The translations under genes were made by a program, and so were the position numbers. Positions 47,030-54,327 of a stretch of DNA of 64,000 nt are shown here, in pieces (position 1 is the stretch's first letter; the number at the start of each line of letters is the position of its first letter). The DNA comes from Dechloromonas sp. (GTDB lineage: Bacteria; Pseudomonadota; Gammaproteobacteria; Burkholderiales; Rhodocyclaceae): the NCBI GenBank assembly GCA_016790815.1, contig JAEUOG010000010.1, forward strand, positions 1-64,000, given 5' to 3'. Under the pieces are notes generated by a model, which was not told where the DNA came from, ran no database searches, and saw only the letters and a program-made list of their open reading frames with translations.

Positions 47030-47208
47030 TGGCCTTATCGGACGACCTTCCGATCAGTGAATCCCTTGGTGTCTTCGTCGGCATCACCGGTTTCGACTGG
47101 CTGTCGGAAGGCCAGGCCGAGCCGCTCAAGGCTGCAATTGCTGCCATTGCGGCCGGCGCCATCATCGCTGTCACCCGACATTGGCTGAACAAGCGCCGCA
47201 AACGCTGA
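47029..47208 (+). CDS. Microprotein 2, 59 aa, single-pass membrane protein
   Basis: The frame begins MALSDDLPISESLGVFVG, continues with an acidic soluble part, then a small-residue helix (AAIAAIAAGAIIAV, about 36-49) and a basic tail (NKRRKR). This looks like a tail-anchored inner-membrane microprotein with the positive end inside. It overlaps microprotein 1 by one base and is followed by a strong terminator, which supports a real transcript. Function unknown; a modulator of the RstB-like kinase is one possibility. Confidence 0.55.
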   Translation: MALSDDLPISESLGVFVGITGFDWLSEGQAEPLKAAIAAIAAGAIIAVTRHWLNKRRKR

Positions 47209-47257
47209 ACCGTCTTACCCTCCTCTCGAATTTCCCCCGATTCGAGAACTCCCTGTT

Positions 47258-47284
47258 ACCCCGCCTTCGTGGCGGGGTTTTTTT
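47258..47284 (+). terminator. Intrinsic terminator after the microprotein genes
   Basis: ACCCCGCC-TTCGT-GGCGGGGT followed by TTTTTT, 50 bases after the second microprotein stop. Confidence 0.9.
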
Positions 47285-47394
47285 GCCTTGGCGCCGATAA
47301 CCCTGTTTAATCTCCCACTCTCCCAATCGCCATTGAGCGGTAACGCAACTTGGTCACCATTCCCGACCTGAACTCGCACTAGACCGGTAACCGC

Positions 47395-49500
47395 ATGAAA
47401 CCAGCCACTTTCCCTGACACGCCACTGTTGACTGGCACCGATGCCGAACAGAAGCGTCGGCAAATACTCGACTACTTTCAGACCACCTTTGACCGCTACG
47501 ATCAACTGTTCGAAGTGCTCACCAGCGACGAAGCGTACTTCGTCAAGCCGATTGCTTTGCGTCATCCGCTGATTTTCTACTTCGGACACACGGCCACCTT
47601 TTTCATCAACAAACTGGTTCTGGCCGGCTTGATTGAGCAGCGCATCAATCCCGGCTTCGAGTCCATGTTCGCCATCGGCGTCGATGAAATGAGCTGGGAC
47701 GATCTGAGCGAGCAGCGCTATGACTGGCCGCGCGTTGACGAAGTCCGCGCCTATCGCCGGTTGGTGCGTGATGTCGTGAGCCGATTGATCGAGACAACGC
47801 CGCTGATCCTGCCCATCGGCTGGGAAGACCCTTTCTGGCTTATTTTGATGGGCATCGAACACGAACGCATCCATCTCGAAACCTCATCGGTGCTGATTCG
47901 CCAGCATCAACTGAAATATGTGCAAAAACACCCCGCGTGGGAGCCCTGCCGAGAAAGCGGGGTGGCGCCGACCAACAGCTTGGTGAACATACCTGCCGCA
48001 AAACCGCGGCTCGGCCGCGAGCGCAGCAACCCGAACATCTACGGATGGGACAACGAATTCGGCTATCACGAGGCGTCGACCGCAGCATTCCAGGCCAGCC
48101 GCCATCTGGCCTCGAACCGCGAGTTTCTCGACTTCGTCGAGGCCGGGGGCTATGCCGACGACTCACTGTGGCAGGAAGAAGGCGTCTCCTGGAAAAAATT
48201 TGCCAAGGCCGCACACCCGACGTTCTGGATCAAGGATGGCACGCAATGGCGTTTGCGCCTGATGCTCGAAGAAGTCGCCATGCCCTGGGACTGGCCGGTA
48301 GAAACCAATTACCACGAAGCCAAGGCTTTCTGTAACTGGAAAACGCGCACCAGCGGCCAAGCCGTACGTCTACCGACCGAGGACGAATGGCAGGCGCTAC
48401 GCCAGTTCGCCGGAATCGCCGACCTGTCCGACGAATTGCCGGCCAACATCGGCTTGAGCCATGAAGCGTCGAGCTGCCCGGTCAATCGCTTCGCGCACGG
48501 CCCCTTCTTTGATGTCATCGGCAATGTCTGGCAATGGCTCGAAACGCCGATCTACCCGTTTGCCGGCTTCGAAGTCCATCCGATCTACGACGATTTCACG
48601 ACGCCCACCTTCGATGAGCGCCACAACCTGATCAAGGGTGGTTCATGGATTTCCTGCGGCAACGAAGCGGCGCCGGTCTCGCGTTATGCATTCCGTCGCC
48701 ACTTCTTCCAGCACGCCGGCTTCCGCTATGTCGTAGCCGAGGCGCCCGCAACCCAGCCAGCTTCGCATTACGAAACCGACCGGCTCATTTCGGAATACAT
48801 CGAATTCCACTACGGCGACGAATACTTCGGCGTCGCCAATTTCCCAAAAACCCTTGCCCAACTGGCCATCGGAGCCATGGGCGACAAGCCGGCGAGCAAA
48901 GCGCTTGATCTTGGCTGCGCCACCGGCCGGGCGACTTTTGAACTGGCCCGCCATTTCGATCAGGTCACCGGTATCGACTTCTCGGCTCGCTTCATTGGTG
49001 TCGGCACGCAATTGACCGAACAGGGCCGGCTGCGCTACACACTAACGGAAGAAGGCGAACTGGTCAGCTACAAGGAATGCTCACTGGCCGCGTTGGGCCT
49101 GACCGATGTGGCGTCCAAGGTTGAATTCTTCCAGGGCGATGCCTGCAATTTGAAGCCGCTTTTTTCAGGCTACGACCTGATCCTCGCTGCCAACCTGATC
49201 GACCGCCTGTACAGCCCGGCGCTCTTCCTCAAAACCGTCCATGAACGCCTGAATCCGGGCGGTCTGTTGATGCTGACCTCGCCCTATACCTGGCTCCCGG
49301 AACACACCAAGCGCGATGAATGGATCGGTGGCTTCAAGAAGGATGGCGAAAATTTGACAACGCTTGACGGGCTGAAAGCGATGCTGGGCGAGCATTTCCG
49401 CCTGCTTCGAGGACCGGAATCAGTACCGTTCGTCATTCGGGAAACGAAGCGGAAATTCCAGCACACGCTGTCGGAGGTCACCGTCTGGGAGCGTATCTAG
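47395..49500 (+). CDS. ovoA: OvoA-type 5-histidylcysteine sulfoxide synthase / methyltransferase
   Basis: 701 residues, the full length of OvoA. It joins cysteine to histidine oxidatively in ovothiol synthesis and then methylates the imidazole. Domain order: DinB-like N-terminal domain with iron ligands at His65 (YFGHTATFF) and the HX3HXE motif His156/His160 (GIEHERIHLETS); an FGE-sulfatase domain (about 190-460) with LIKGGSWISCGNEAAPVSRY; and a SAM methyltransferase (about 480-700) with ALDLGCATGRATFEL. The fused methyltransferase separates it from EgtB and SenA. It is monocistronic; a copy of the 11-mer motif lies inside at 48075. Confidence 0.93.
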   Translation: MKPATFPDTPLLTGTDAEQKRRQILDYFQTTFDRYDQLFEVLTSDEAYFVKPIALRHPLIFYFGHTATFFINKLVLAGLIEQRINPGFESMFAIGVDEMSWDDLSEQRYDWPRVDEVRAYRRLVRDVVSRLIETTPLILPIGWEDPFWLILMGIEHERIHLETSSVLIRQHQLKYVQKHPAWEPCRESGVAPTNSLVNIPAAKPRLGRERSNPNIYGWDNEFGYHEASTAAFQASRHLASNREFLDFVEAGGYADDSLWQEEGVSWKKFAKAAHPTFWIKDGTQWRLRLMLEEVAMPWDWPVETNYHEAKAFCNWKTRTSGQAVRLPTEDEWQALRQFAGIADLSDELPANIGLSHEASSCPVNRFAHGPFFDVIGNVWQWLETPIYPFAGFEVHPIYDDFTTPTFDERHNLIKGGSWISCGNEAAPVSRYAFRRHFFQHAGFRYVVAEAPATQPASHYETDRLISEYIEFHYGDEYFGVANFPKTLAQLAIGAMGDKPASKALDLGCATGRATFELARHFDQVTGIDFSARFIGVGTQLTEQGRLRYTLTEEGELVSYKECSLAALGLTDVASKVEFFQGDACNLKPLFSGYDLILAANLIDRLYSPALFLKTVHERLNPGGLLMLTSPYTWLPEHTKRDEWIGGFKKDGENLTTLDGLKAMLGEHFRLLRGPESVPFVIRETKRKFQHTLSEVTVWERI

Positions 49501-49523
49501 CAGATTGAAACGGCTTGAAAGCC

Positions 49524-50093
49524 TCAGGCCGCTTCGCCGAACCAGTTGGCACCCAGGCAGGCGCGCAGCGCCAAGCGTGCCCGGTGCAACTGGACCCAGC
49601 AGTTGTTGGTGGTGATTCCCAGGGTCTGGCAGATTTCGTCGGTGTCGAAGCCGAGCACTTCGCGCATGGTGAAAATGCGTCCGCTAGCTTCCGGCAGGCG
49701 GTAAAGGCACGCTTCGAAGACCTCCCAGAACTGCTTGCTTTCCATGGCCTGCTGCGGGGTCTGCCACTCCGATGGGCGCGTGTCTTCGGCCCAGTGATCG
49801 CGATGATCAAAAAACTCATTCGAATTCTCGTCATTTTCCGGGTTGACCGCAGCATTCTCGCGAACCTTGCGTCGCAGAACATCGACGATCTTGTTTTTAA
49901 GGATGGAGAGCACCCAGGTGCGCAGCGAAGCGCGTGAGGCAAATTTCTCCTTCCCCATCAGAGCGCCGGTCAGCGCCTCCTGCACGGCATCCTCGGCCTG
50001 AGCGCGGTCGCGCAACTGCATCTCGGCAAAGCGCAGCATGTCGCGACGCAAAGCTGTGAGAAACTCGGGGTCTTGCAGGGGGTCCGTAGCCAT
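49524..50093 (-). CDS. ECF-like sigma-70 family factor
   Basis: 189 residues. Region 2 spans about 10-75 (ALRRDMLRFAEMQLRDRAQAEDAVQEA, in parts, and LRTWVLSILKNKIVDVLRRK), region 4 about 130-180 (FTMREVLGFDTDEICQTLGI and QLHRARLALRACL). An acidic linker (about 82-110) is longer than usual. It is divergent from a zinc-finger microprotein and the RiPP operon, and probably drives that operon, as in other MNIO loci where sigma factors are neighbours. A near-symmetric element (50111-50157) lies between them. Confidence 0.9.
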   Translation of the reverse strand: MATDPLQDPEFLTALRRDMLRFAEMQLRDRAQAEDAVQEALTGALMGKEKFASRASLRTWVLSILKNKIVDVLRRKVRENAAVNPENDENSNEFFDHRDHWAEDTRPSEWQTPQQAMESKQFWEVFEACLYRLPEASGRIFTMREVLGFDTDEICQTLGITTNNCWVQLHRARLALRACLGANWFGEAA

Positions 50094-50110
50094 GACATCT
50101 CGTTGAGGTT

Positions 50111-50157
50111 GTTACGAAACATCATACGTTAAAAGATTTTTGTAATGTTTTCGTGAA
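50111..50157. promoter_or_regulatory. Inverted ACGAAACAT elements between sigma factor and RiPP operon
   Basis: GTTACGAAACAT on plus (50111-50122) and TTCACGAAAACAT on minus (50157-50145) mirror each other, differing by one inserted base. They could be divergent recognition elements for one sigma factor or operator halves. Also GTAATG at 50142 lies 15 bp before CGAC, loosely like known GTAACC-N16-CGAA sigma sites. Confidence 0.35.
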
Positions 50158-50211
50158 TTCGCCGACTAATGCATCAGGAACCCAAACCAAGGACACAAAA
50201 CAGGAACCGCA

Positions 50212-50391
50212 ATGATCAGCTGCAAGGAAGCCACCCGCCTCGCCTCGATACAACTGGAACGCAAACTCAGCCTTTGGGAGCGCATCGAGTTTCGAGTGCA
50301 TCTGGCGTTTTGCACCGGCTGCCGACGGGCTGAAAAGCAGTTCCTGTTCATGCGTCAGGCGATGGGGGCCTGGATGAGTCGACACGACTGA
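50212..50391 (+). CDS. ZAS-type zinc-finger anti-sigma microprotein, 59 aa
   Basis: The frame starts MISCKEATRLASIQLERKLS and carries the zinc anti-sigma motif HX3CX2C (His30, Cys34, Cys37 in HLAFCTGC) plus an N-terminal Cys4. It has no transmembrane segment, so it is a soluble minimal anti-sigma factor. CAGGAA precedes the ATG. It is the first gene of the operon and lies head-to-head with the sigma gene, which is its likely partner. Zinc-coordinated cysteines could make it redox- or metal-responsive; this is inferred. Confidence 0.8.
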   Translation: MISCKEATRLASIQLERKLSLWERIEFRVHLAFCTGCRRAEKQFLFMRQAMGAWMSRHD

Positions 50392-50423
50392 TCCAACCAA
50401 CCTCAATCTCAACGGAGAAAATC

Positions 50424-50756
50424 ATGAAAAAGCAAAATCTCGTTTCCCTGGCCGTCGGTTCCGCCTTTGCCGCCATTGCCCTGAGCCCGGTCGCCCACGC
50501 CGCCGAAAATCCGTTTGGTGCAACCAAACTGGAAGCCGGCTATCAACTGGCCCAGGCCGACACCAAGATGAAGGACGGCAAGTGCGGTGAAGCCAAGTGC
50601 GGCGCCGACAAGAAAAAGAAGGATGGCAAGTGCGGTGAAGCCAAGTGCGGCGCTGACAAGAAGAAGGACGGCAAGTGCGGCGAAGCCAAGTGCGGCGCTG
50701 ACAAGAAGAAGGACGGCAAGTGCGGCGAAGCCAAGTGCGGCGCTAACAAGAAGTAA
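50424..50756 (+). CDS. hvfA: HvfA-like RiPP precursor with four DGKCGEAKCG repeats
   Basis: 110 residues. A Sec signal (cleavage likely after VAHA, residue 26) and a leader up to about 50 precede four core units DGKCGEAKCG at 51-60, 67-76, 82-91 and 97-106, separated by ADKK(K/KK). The eight cysteines (54, 59, 70, 75, 85, 90, 100, 105) are the only ones. This is the EGKCG-type precursor family, in which MNIO enzymes convert cysteines to oxazolone-thioamides that bind copper (HvfA of Haemophilus). AACGGAGAA precedes the ATG. The next gene encodes the MNIO enzyme. Product and metal here are inferred. Confidence 0.9.
   Translation: MKKQNLVSLAVGSAFAAIALSPVAHAAENPFGATKLEAGYQLAQADTKMKDGKCGEAKCGADKKKKDGKCGEAKCGADKKKDGKCGEAKCGADKKKDGKCGEAKCGANKK
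50574..50741 (+). repeat. Tandem 45-48 bp repeats in the RiPP precursor gene
   Basis: Four units encode DGKCGEAKCG plus a Lys-rich spacer (periods 48, 45, 45 bp). Third and fourth units are nearly identical at DNA level, which points to recent expansion and possible copy-number variation. Confidence 0.9.
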
Positions 50757-50771
50757 TTTCAGCATCCGGCC

Positions 50772-50807
50772 GGCGGTGCAGGCGCAAGCCTGCACGCCGC
50801 GCTTTTT
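50772..50807 (+). terminator. Hairpin with T-run between precursor and MNIO genes
   Basis: GTGCAGGC-GCAA-GCCTGCAC, extended by GGC/GCC past one bulged G, has a GNRA-type loop and is followed by GCGCTTTTT. It begins 16 bases after the precursor stop and likely acts as a partial terminator, favouring precursor over enzyme mRNA. Confidence 0.75.
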
Positions 50808-50822
50808 GCCAGGAGCAAGACC

Positions 50823-51668
50823 ATGTCTCATCGTCCCCTTCGCGGCGCCGGTCTAGGTTTTCGTCGTGAACTGATTGGCCCACTCAAGCTGCAGGTTCCG
50901 GAAGAAGTCTCCTTCTTCGAACTTGCTCCGGAAAACTGGGCTGGCATGGGCGGAAAGTCCGGCAAGGACTTGCGTCACTTCACCGAGCGCTACCCCTTTG
51001 CCTGCCACGGCCTCTCACTGTCGCTGGGCGGCATTGCGCCGCTGGATGTTGCGCTGCTGCGCAGGATCAAGGCTTTCATGGCAGAGCACGGAATGAGCTT
51101 GTACACCGAGCACCTCTCTTGGTGTGCCGACGACAGCCACCTTTACGACCTGCTGCCGATCCCGATGACCGAAGAAGCCGTGAAATGGACCGCAGGCCGC
51201 ATCAAGCAGGCGCAGGACATTCTTGAAATGCGCATCGGCATCGAAAACGCCTCGTACTACGTCGCCCCCCCTGGCGCCGACATGAGCGAGACCGATTTCA
51301 TCAGCCACATCATTCGCGAAGCAGACTGCCTGCTCCATCTCGATGTGAACAACATCTACGTGAATAGCCGGAATTTCGGCTTCGACCCGGTCGACTTCAT
51401 GACCGCGCTGCCGCTCGAACGCACCTGCTACATCCACGTCGCCGGCCACTACGTTGAGCCGGATGGCCTGCTCGTCGACACGCACGGCGCCGAGGTAATC
51501 GACCCGGTATGGTCGCTGCTCGAAACCGCCTATCAGCACACAGGTAACGTGCCGACCTGCCTGGAGCGCGATTTCAATATTCCTGATATTTCCCGGTTGA
51601 CCGCAGAAGTCCGCACCATAACCCATCTGCAGTCCGCAATTCCGGCGACCGAAGCAAAGGCTGCATGA
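50823..51668 (+). CDS. hvfB: MNIO (DUF692) RiPP-modifying enzyme, HvfB-like
   Basis: 281 residues. Multinuclear non-heme iron oxidases of this family rebuild cysteines in the precursor core. The TIM-barrel metal-site motifs are all present: ELAPENW, HGLSLSLGG, TEHLSW, GIENASYY, HLDVNNIYVNS, HVAGHY, DTHGAEV and CLERDFNIP. AGGAG precedes the ATG. Its stop overlaps the partner gene start (ATGA). Substrate is the repeat peptide encoded just upstream. Confidence 0.94.
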   Translation: MSHRPLRGAGLGFRRELIGPLKLQVPEEVSFFELAPENWAGMGGKSGKDLRHFTERYPFACHGLSLSLGGIAPLDVALLRRIKAFMAEHGMSLYTEHLSWCADDSHLYDLLPIPMTEEAVKWTAGRIKQAQDILEMRIGIENASYYVAPPGADMSETDFISHIIREADCLLHLDVNNIYVNSRNFGFDPVDFMTALPLERTCYIHVAGHYVEPDGLLVDTHGAEVIDPVWSLLETAYQHTGNVPTCLERDFNIPDISRLTAEVRTITHLQSAIPATEAKAA

Positions 51669-52420
51669 TGATCACCCCGGATTTCCAGGATTTCCAGCGC
51701 GCCTTCGGGCGGCATATTCGCGACCCGCGACAGACGCCCCGGCCGTCAGGCGTTCCGGCTCGCCGGATGGCTGTTTACAACGAATTGCTTTTCAACAACA
51801 TCTGCGGCTTTCTCGACAGTTGCTTCCCGGTCAGCCGCAAGACGCTCGGTGAAAAACGCTGGCGCCGCCTGAACCGCAGCTTCTTCCGCGACTGGCCAAG
51901 CCACACGCCATGGTTCCGCGAGATACCGCGCGAATTCGTCCGCTACCTGACCGAGGCCGACATCACTCAGCCGCTGCCCATCTGGCTGGCCGAGCTGGCG
52001 CATTACGAATGGACAGAGCTGGCGCTAGACATCATGGATGTGGAGCCCCCCGCGCACGACCCGTCCGGCGATCTACTGGCCAATCCGGTCGCCCTCAACC
52101 CCGCCCTGCTCAACCTTGCGTACGCTTGGCCGGTGCACCTAATCGGCCCGGATTACCGGCCGCGCAAACCGCAACCGACCTACCTTGCCGTCTATCGTGA
52201 TGCCGACGACGACGTGCAATTCAGCCAGATCAACGCCGTTACAGGTCGCCTTCTGGCCCTGCTCGCCGCCACACCAACTACCGGCGAAGCCGCCATCCGC
52301 CAGATTGCCACGGAACTGCAACATTCCGCCCCCGAACAACTCCTCGCCCACGGCGCCGCCCTGCTCGACGACCTGCGCCGGCAGGGCATCGTGCTTGGCA
52401 GTTTGATCAGCGCAGCATAG
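51665..52420 (+). CDS. hvfC: DUF2063 partner protein, HvfC-like
   Basis: 251 residues. The N-terminal DNA-binding-like DUF2063 domain reads DFQRAFGRHI, then MAVYNELLFNNICGFLDSCFP. A C-terminal domain (about 110-251) would bind the precursor leader and present it to the MNIO enzyme, as established for this family. It overlaps hvfB by four bases; a second ATG follows directly at 51668. No terminator is evident after it. Confidence 0.9.
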   Translation: MMITPDFQDFQRAFGRHIRDPRQTPRPSGVPARRMAVYNELLFNNICGFLDSCFPVSRKTLGEKRWRRLNRSFFRDWPSHTPWFREIPREFVRYLTEADITQPLPIWLAELAHYEWTELALDIMDVEPPAHDPSGDLLANPVALNPALLNLAYAWPVHLIGPDYRPRKPQPTYLAVYRDADDDVQFSQINAVTGRLLALLAATPTTGEAAIRQIATELQHSAPEQLLAHGAALLDDLRRQGIVLGSLISAA

Positions 52421-52510
52421 TTATCCTGCTCGGGGTTTATCAGACAGTCCCCGGCCAAAAGCGGAAGTCCCCTGAAATACCGTACAGCAGTCACCGGAGG
52501 CCAGTTTCAC

Positions 52511-52909
52511 ATGGCAGTTCTCGCAAAGCTGAACCAGCGAGCGCGTCATCTAAAGGCAGAGACCTTTGCTCTGTACCTTGCCGCACGCGACGCCCGAACA
52601 CCGTGGCATGCAAAGCTCCTCGTGGCCATCATCGTTGCGTATGCATTCAGCCCCATCGATTTGATCCCGGACTTTATTCCGGTTCTAGGCTATCTGGATG
52701 ACCTCATTCTGATCCCACTAGGCATTGCCTTGGCTATAAAGTTGGTTCCTGATCATGTTTTGGCAGAGTGCCGAGCACGGGCGCAGGAAACCATCCAGAC
52801 TGGAAAGCCCGTGAGCAGGATTGCAGGTGCGGTGATTATCGTAATCTGGCTGGTATTGGCGACCATTTGCATCATGTGGGCCTATGAGGCATTCATGGCG
52901 CCTGAGTGA
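52511..52909 (+). CDS. DUF1232 membrane protein
   Basis: 132 residues. The DUF1232 signature is clear: VAYAFSPIDLIPDFIPVLGYLDDL, a membrane-associated hairpin. A second hydrophobic helix lies near the C-terminus (IVIWLVLATICIMWAY). CCGGAGG precedes the ATG. It follows the RiPP operon on the same strand after 90 bases, so read-through is possible, but DUF1232 proteins occur in many contexts. Function unknown. Confidence 0.82.
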   Translation: MAVLAKLNQRARHLKAETFALYLAARDARTPWHAKLLVAIIVAYAFSPIDLIPDFIPVLGYLDDLILIPLGIALAIKLVPDHVLAECRARAQETIQTGKPVSRIAGAVIIVIWLVLATICIMWAYEAFMAPE

Positions 52910-53069
52910 GCATGACCGGCAATTCGCTCAACGCGTACGGGTCACAACAACCGTTCACGACGAATTGGCATAGGCCGGTTGAATCCAAGATTGGTCTGCT
53001 GCCCCAGCCAAAAAAAGCTAACCTAACGCACCTAAATTGTTGCACGTCCCCCAACGGAAACACCTCGCA

Positions 53070-53564
53070 TCACCTGCTCGCCGGCGTCCGCACCTGCTCC
53101 GCGACCAGTTGCCCGAGCACGGCACCGATACGCAGGTCGTCCACCTGCCCGAAATGGTTGAGGCGGACATAACCGTTCCGGTCGATCACGATCAGGCTGG
53201 GCGTACCACGCAATCCGTAGGTCTGCATGGTCAGGGGTACGTCGCTGCCCGCTAGCGCGGCATCCACGCCAACCGGAAAAGGGATGCGGTATTCGTGCAT
53301 GAAGACCCTCAGCGCCTCGGCGCCCATCACGGCGTGGTGCTCGAATACCGTGTGCAGACCAAGGGCCACAAGGTCTTTCCTGTCGAAGGCGTTGTGAATT
53401 TTCGTCGCTTGCGGAATCCCGTGTTGCACGCAACCTGGGCAAAGCATCTGAAACGCGTGCAGTACGACGACGCGACCGCGAAGGCTCTTCAGCGTGATTG
53501 CATGCTCAGTGTTGATCCATTCGGAAACCTGTAATTCAGGCGCGGTTTCGATGTTCTCGTCCAT
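53070..53564 (-). CDS. Thioredoxin-fold redoxin
   Basis: 164 residues from the ATG at 53564. No signal peptide is seen. The TlpA/peroxiredoxin-like fold has LRGRVVVLHAFQMLCPGCVQHG, a CPGC active site, and the cis-Pro region LRGTPSLIVIDRNG. It probably reduces disulfides or peroxides in the cytosol. It is convergent with the DUF1232 gene and lies 2 kb from an exported thioredoxin and a CcdA-like protein. An upstream in-frame ATG at 53657 adds no fold feature. Confidence 0.82.
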   Translation of the reverse strand: MDENIETAPELQVSEWINTEHAITLKSLRGRVVVLHAFQMLCPGCVQHGIPQATKIHNAFDRKDLVALGLHTVFEHHAVMGAEALRVFMHEYRIPFPVGVDAALAGSDVPLTMQTYGLRGTPSLIVIDRNGYVRLNHFGQVDDLRIGAVLGQLVAEQVRTPASR

Positions 53565-53941
53565 GGCAACTCCTGACAACAATTTGTGCACACGGCTTTG
53601 ATCATACGGAATGCCGGGATGGCGAGAAAGAACAACTGGACCAGACGCGCAGATCACGCTTGCGAAAACGGACCAACACTTTGCAGTTGCTGGTGACGAC
53701 TTAGCCCAATCACTGCCACGGTCGACGAGGACGAGGCCGGTTATCTCTCGACGGGGCTACCTCACTCATAAACCTGCCGCTGGATCACCCATGCGACCAA
53801 GGCACAGAAGTGCCAGGTGCTGTCGAGTGAGCACACTTGATGGCACCACGAATCCCTCACCGCGCAATCATTCCCATCTGCTCTGTAAGTTTATTGCAGC
53901 GCCGGCGACTAATGGTTACCCAACCACTACGGAGAGTACTC
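53565..53941. other. Intergenic region between redoxin and thioredoxin genes
   Basis: 377 bases between divergent genes. A plus-strand frame crosses it but has no family features and runs out of frame over the thioredoxin gene. Promoters for both flanking genes must lie here; I see no clear sigma-70 pair. GAGAG before 53942 is a plausible ribosome site. Confidence 0.4.
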
Positions 53942-54322
53942 ATGAAAACTGTCAAACTCATTGCCGGCCTGGCCCTCGTCGCAGCGGCGAACCTGGCCCC
54001 CGCCCTCGACATCCAGCCCTATTCGCCGGAAACGCTGGCTGCCAAACAGAAGGCCGGCGAGGCGGTTGGCCTGCACTTCCATGCCGACTGGTGTCCAACC
54101 TGCCGCGCCCAGGAAAAGGTGTTCAACGGCTGGAAGGGTGATGCTACTGTGCCCGGCACACTGCTCGTCGTCGATTACGACAAGGAGCGCGAACTGAAGC
54201 GCCAGCTTGGCGTGCGCTCGCAGTCGACTGTGATTGTCTACAAGGGCGCCAAGGAAACCGGGCGGCTGGCCGGTGAGACCGACCCGGCACCATTGCGCGC
54301 CGTGCTCGGCAGCGCGAAGTAA
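53942..54322 (+). CDS. Exported thioredoxin-family protein
   Basis: 126 residues. A Sec signal (KLIAGLALVAAANLAPA) leads to a thioredoxin fold with FHADWCPTCRAQEKVF, active site CPTC, and cis-Pro region SQSTVIVYKG where the usual Pro is replaced by Thr. It works in the periplasm, most likely as a reductant, since a CcdA-like electron importer gene begins five bases downstream. Targets could be apocytochromes, which are numerous here, or the cysteine-rich RiPP; both are inferred. Confidence 0.85.
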   Translation: MKTVKLIAGLALVAAANLAPALDIQPYSPETLAAKQKAGEAVGLHFHADWCPTCRAQEKVFNGWKGDATVPGTLLVVDYDKERELKRQLGVRSQSTVIVYKGAKETGRLAGETDPAPLRAVLGSAK

Positions 54323-54327
54323 GCGCC

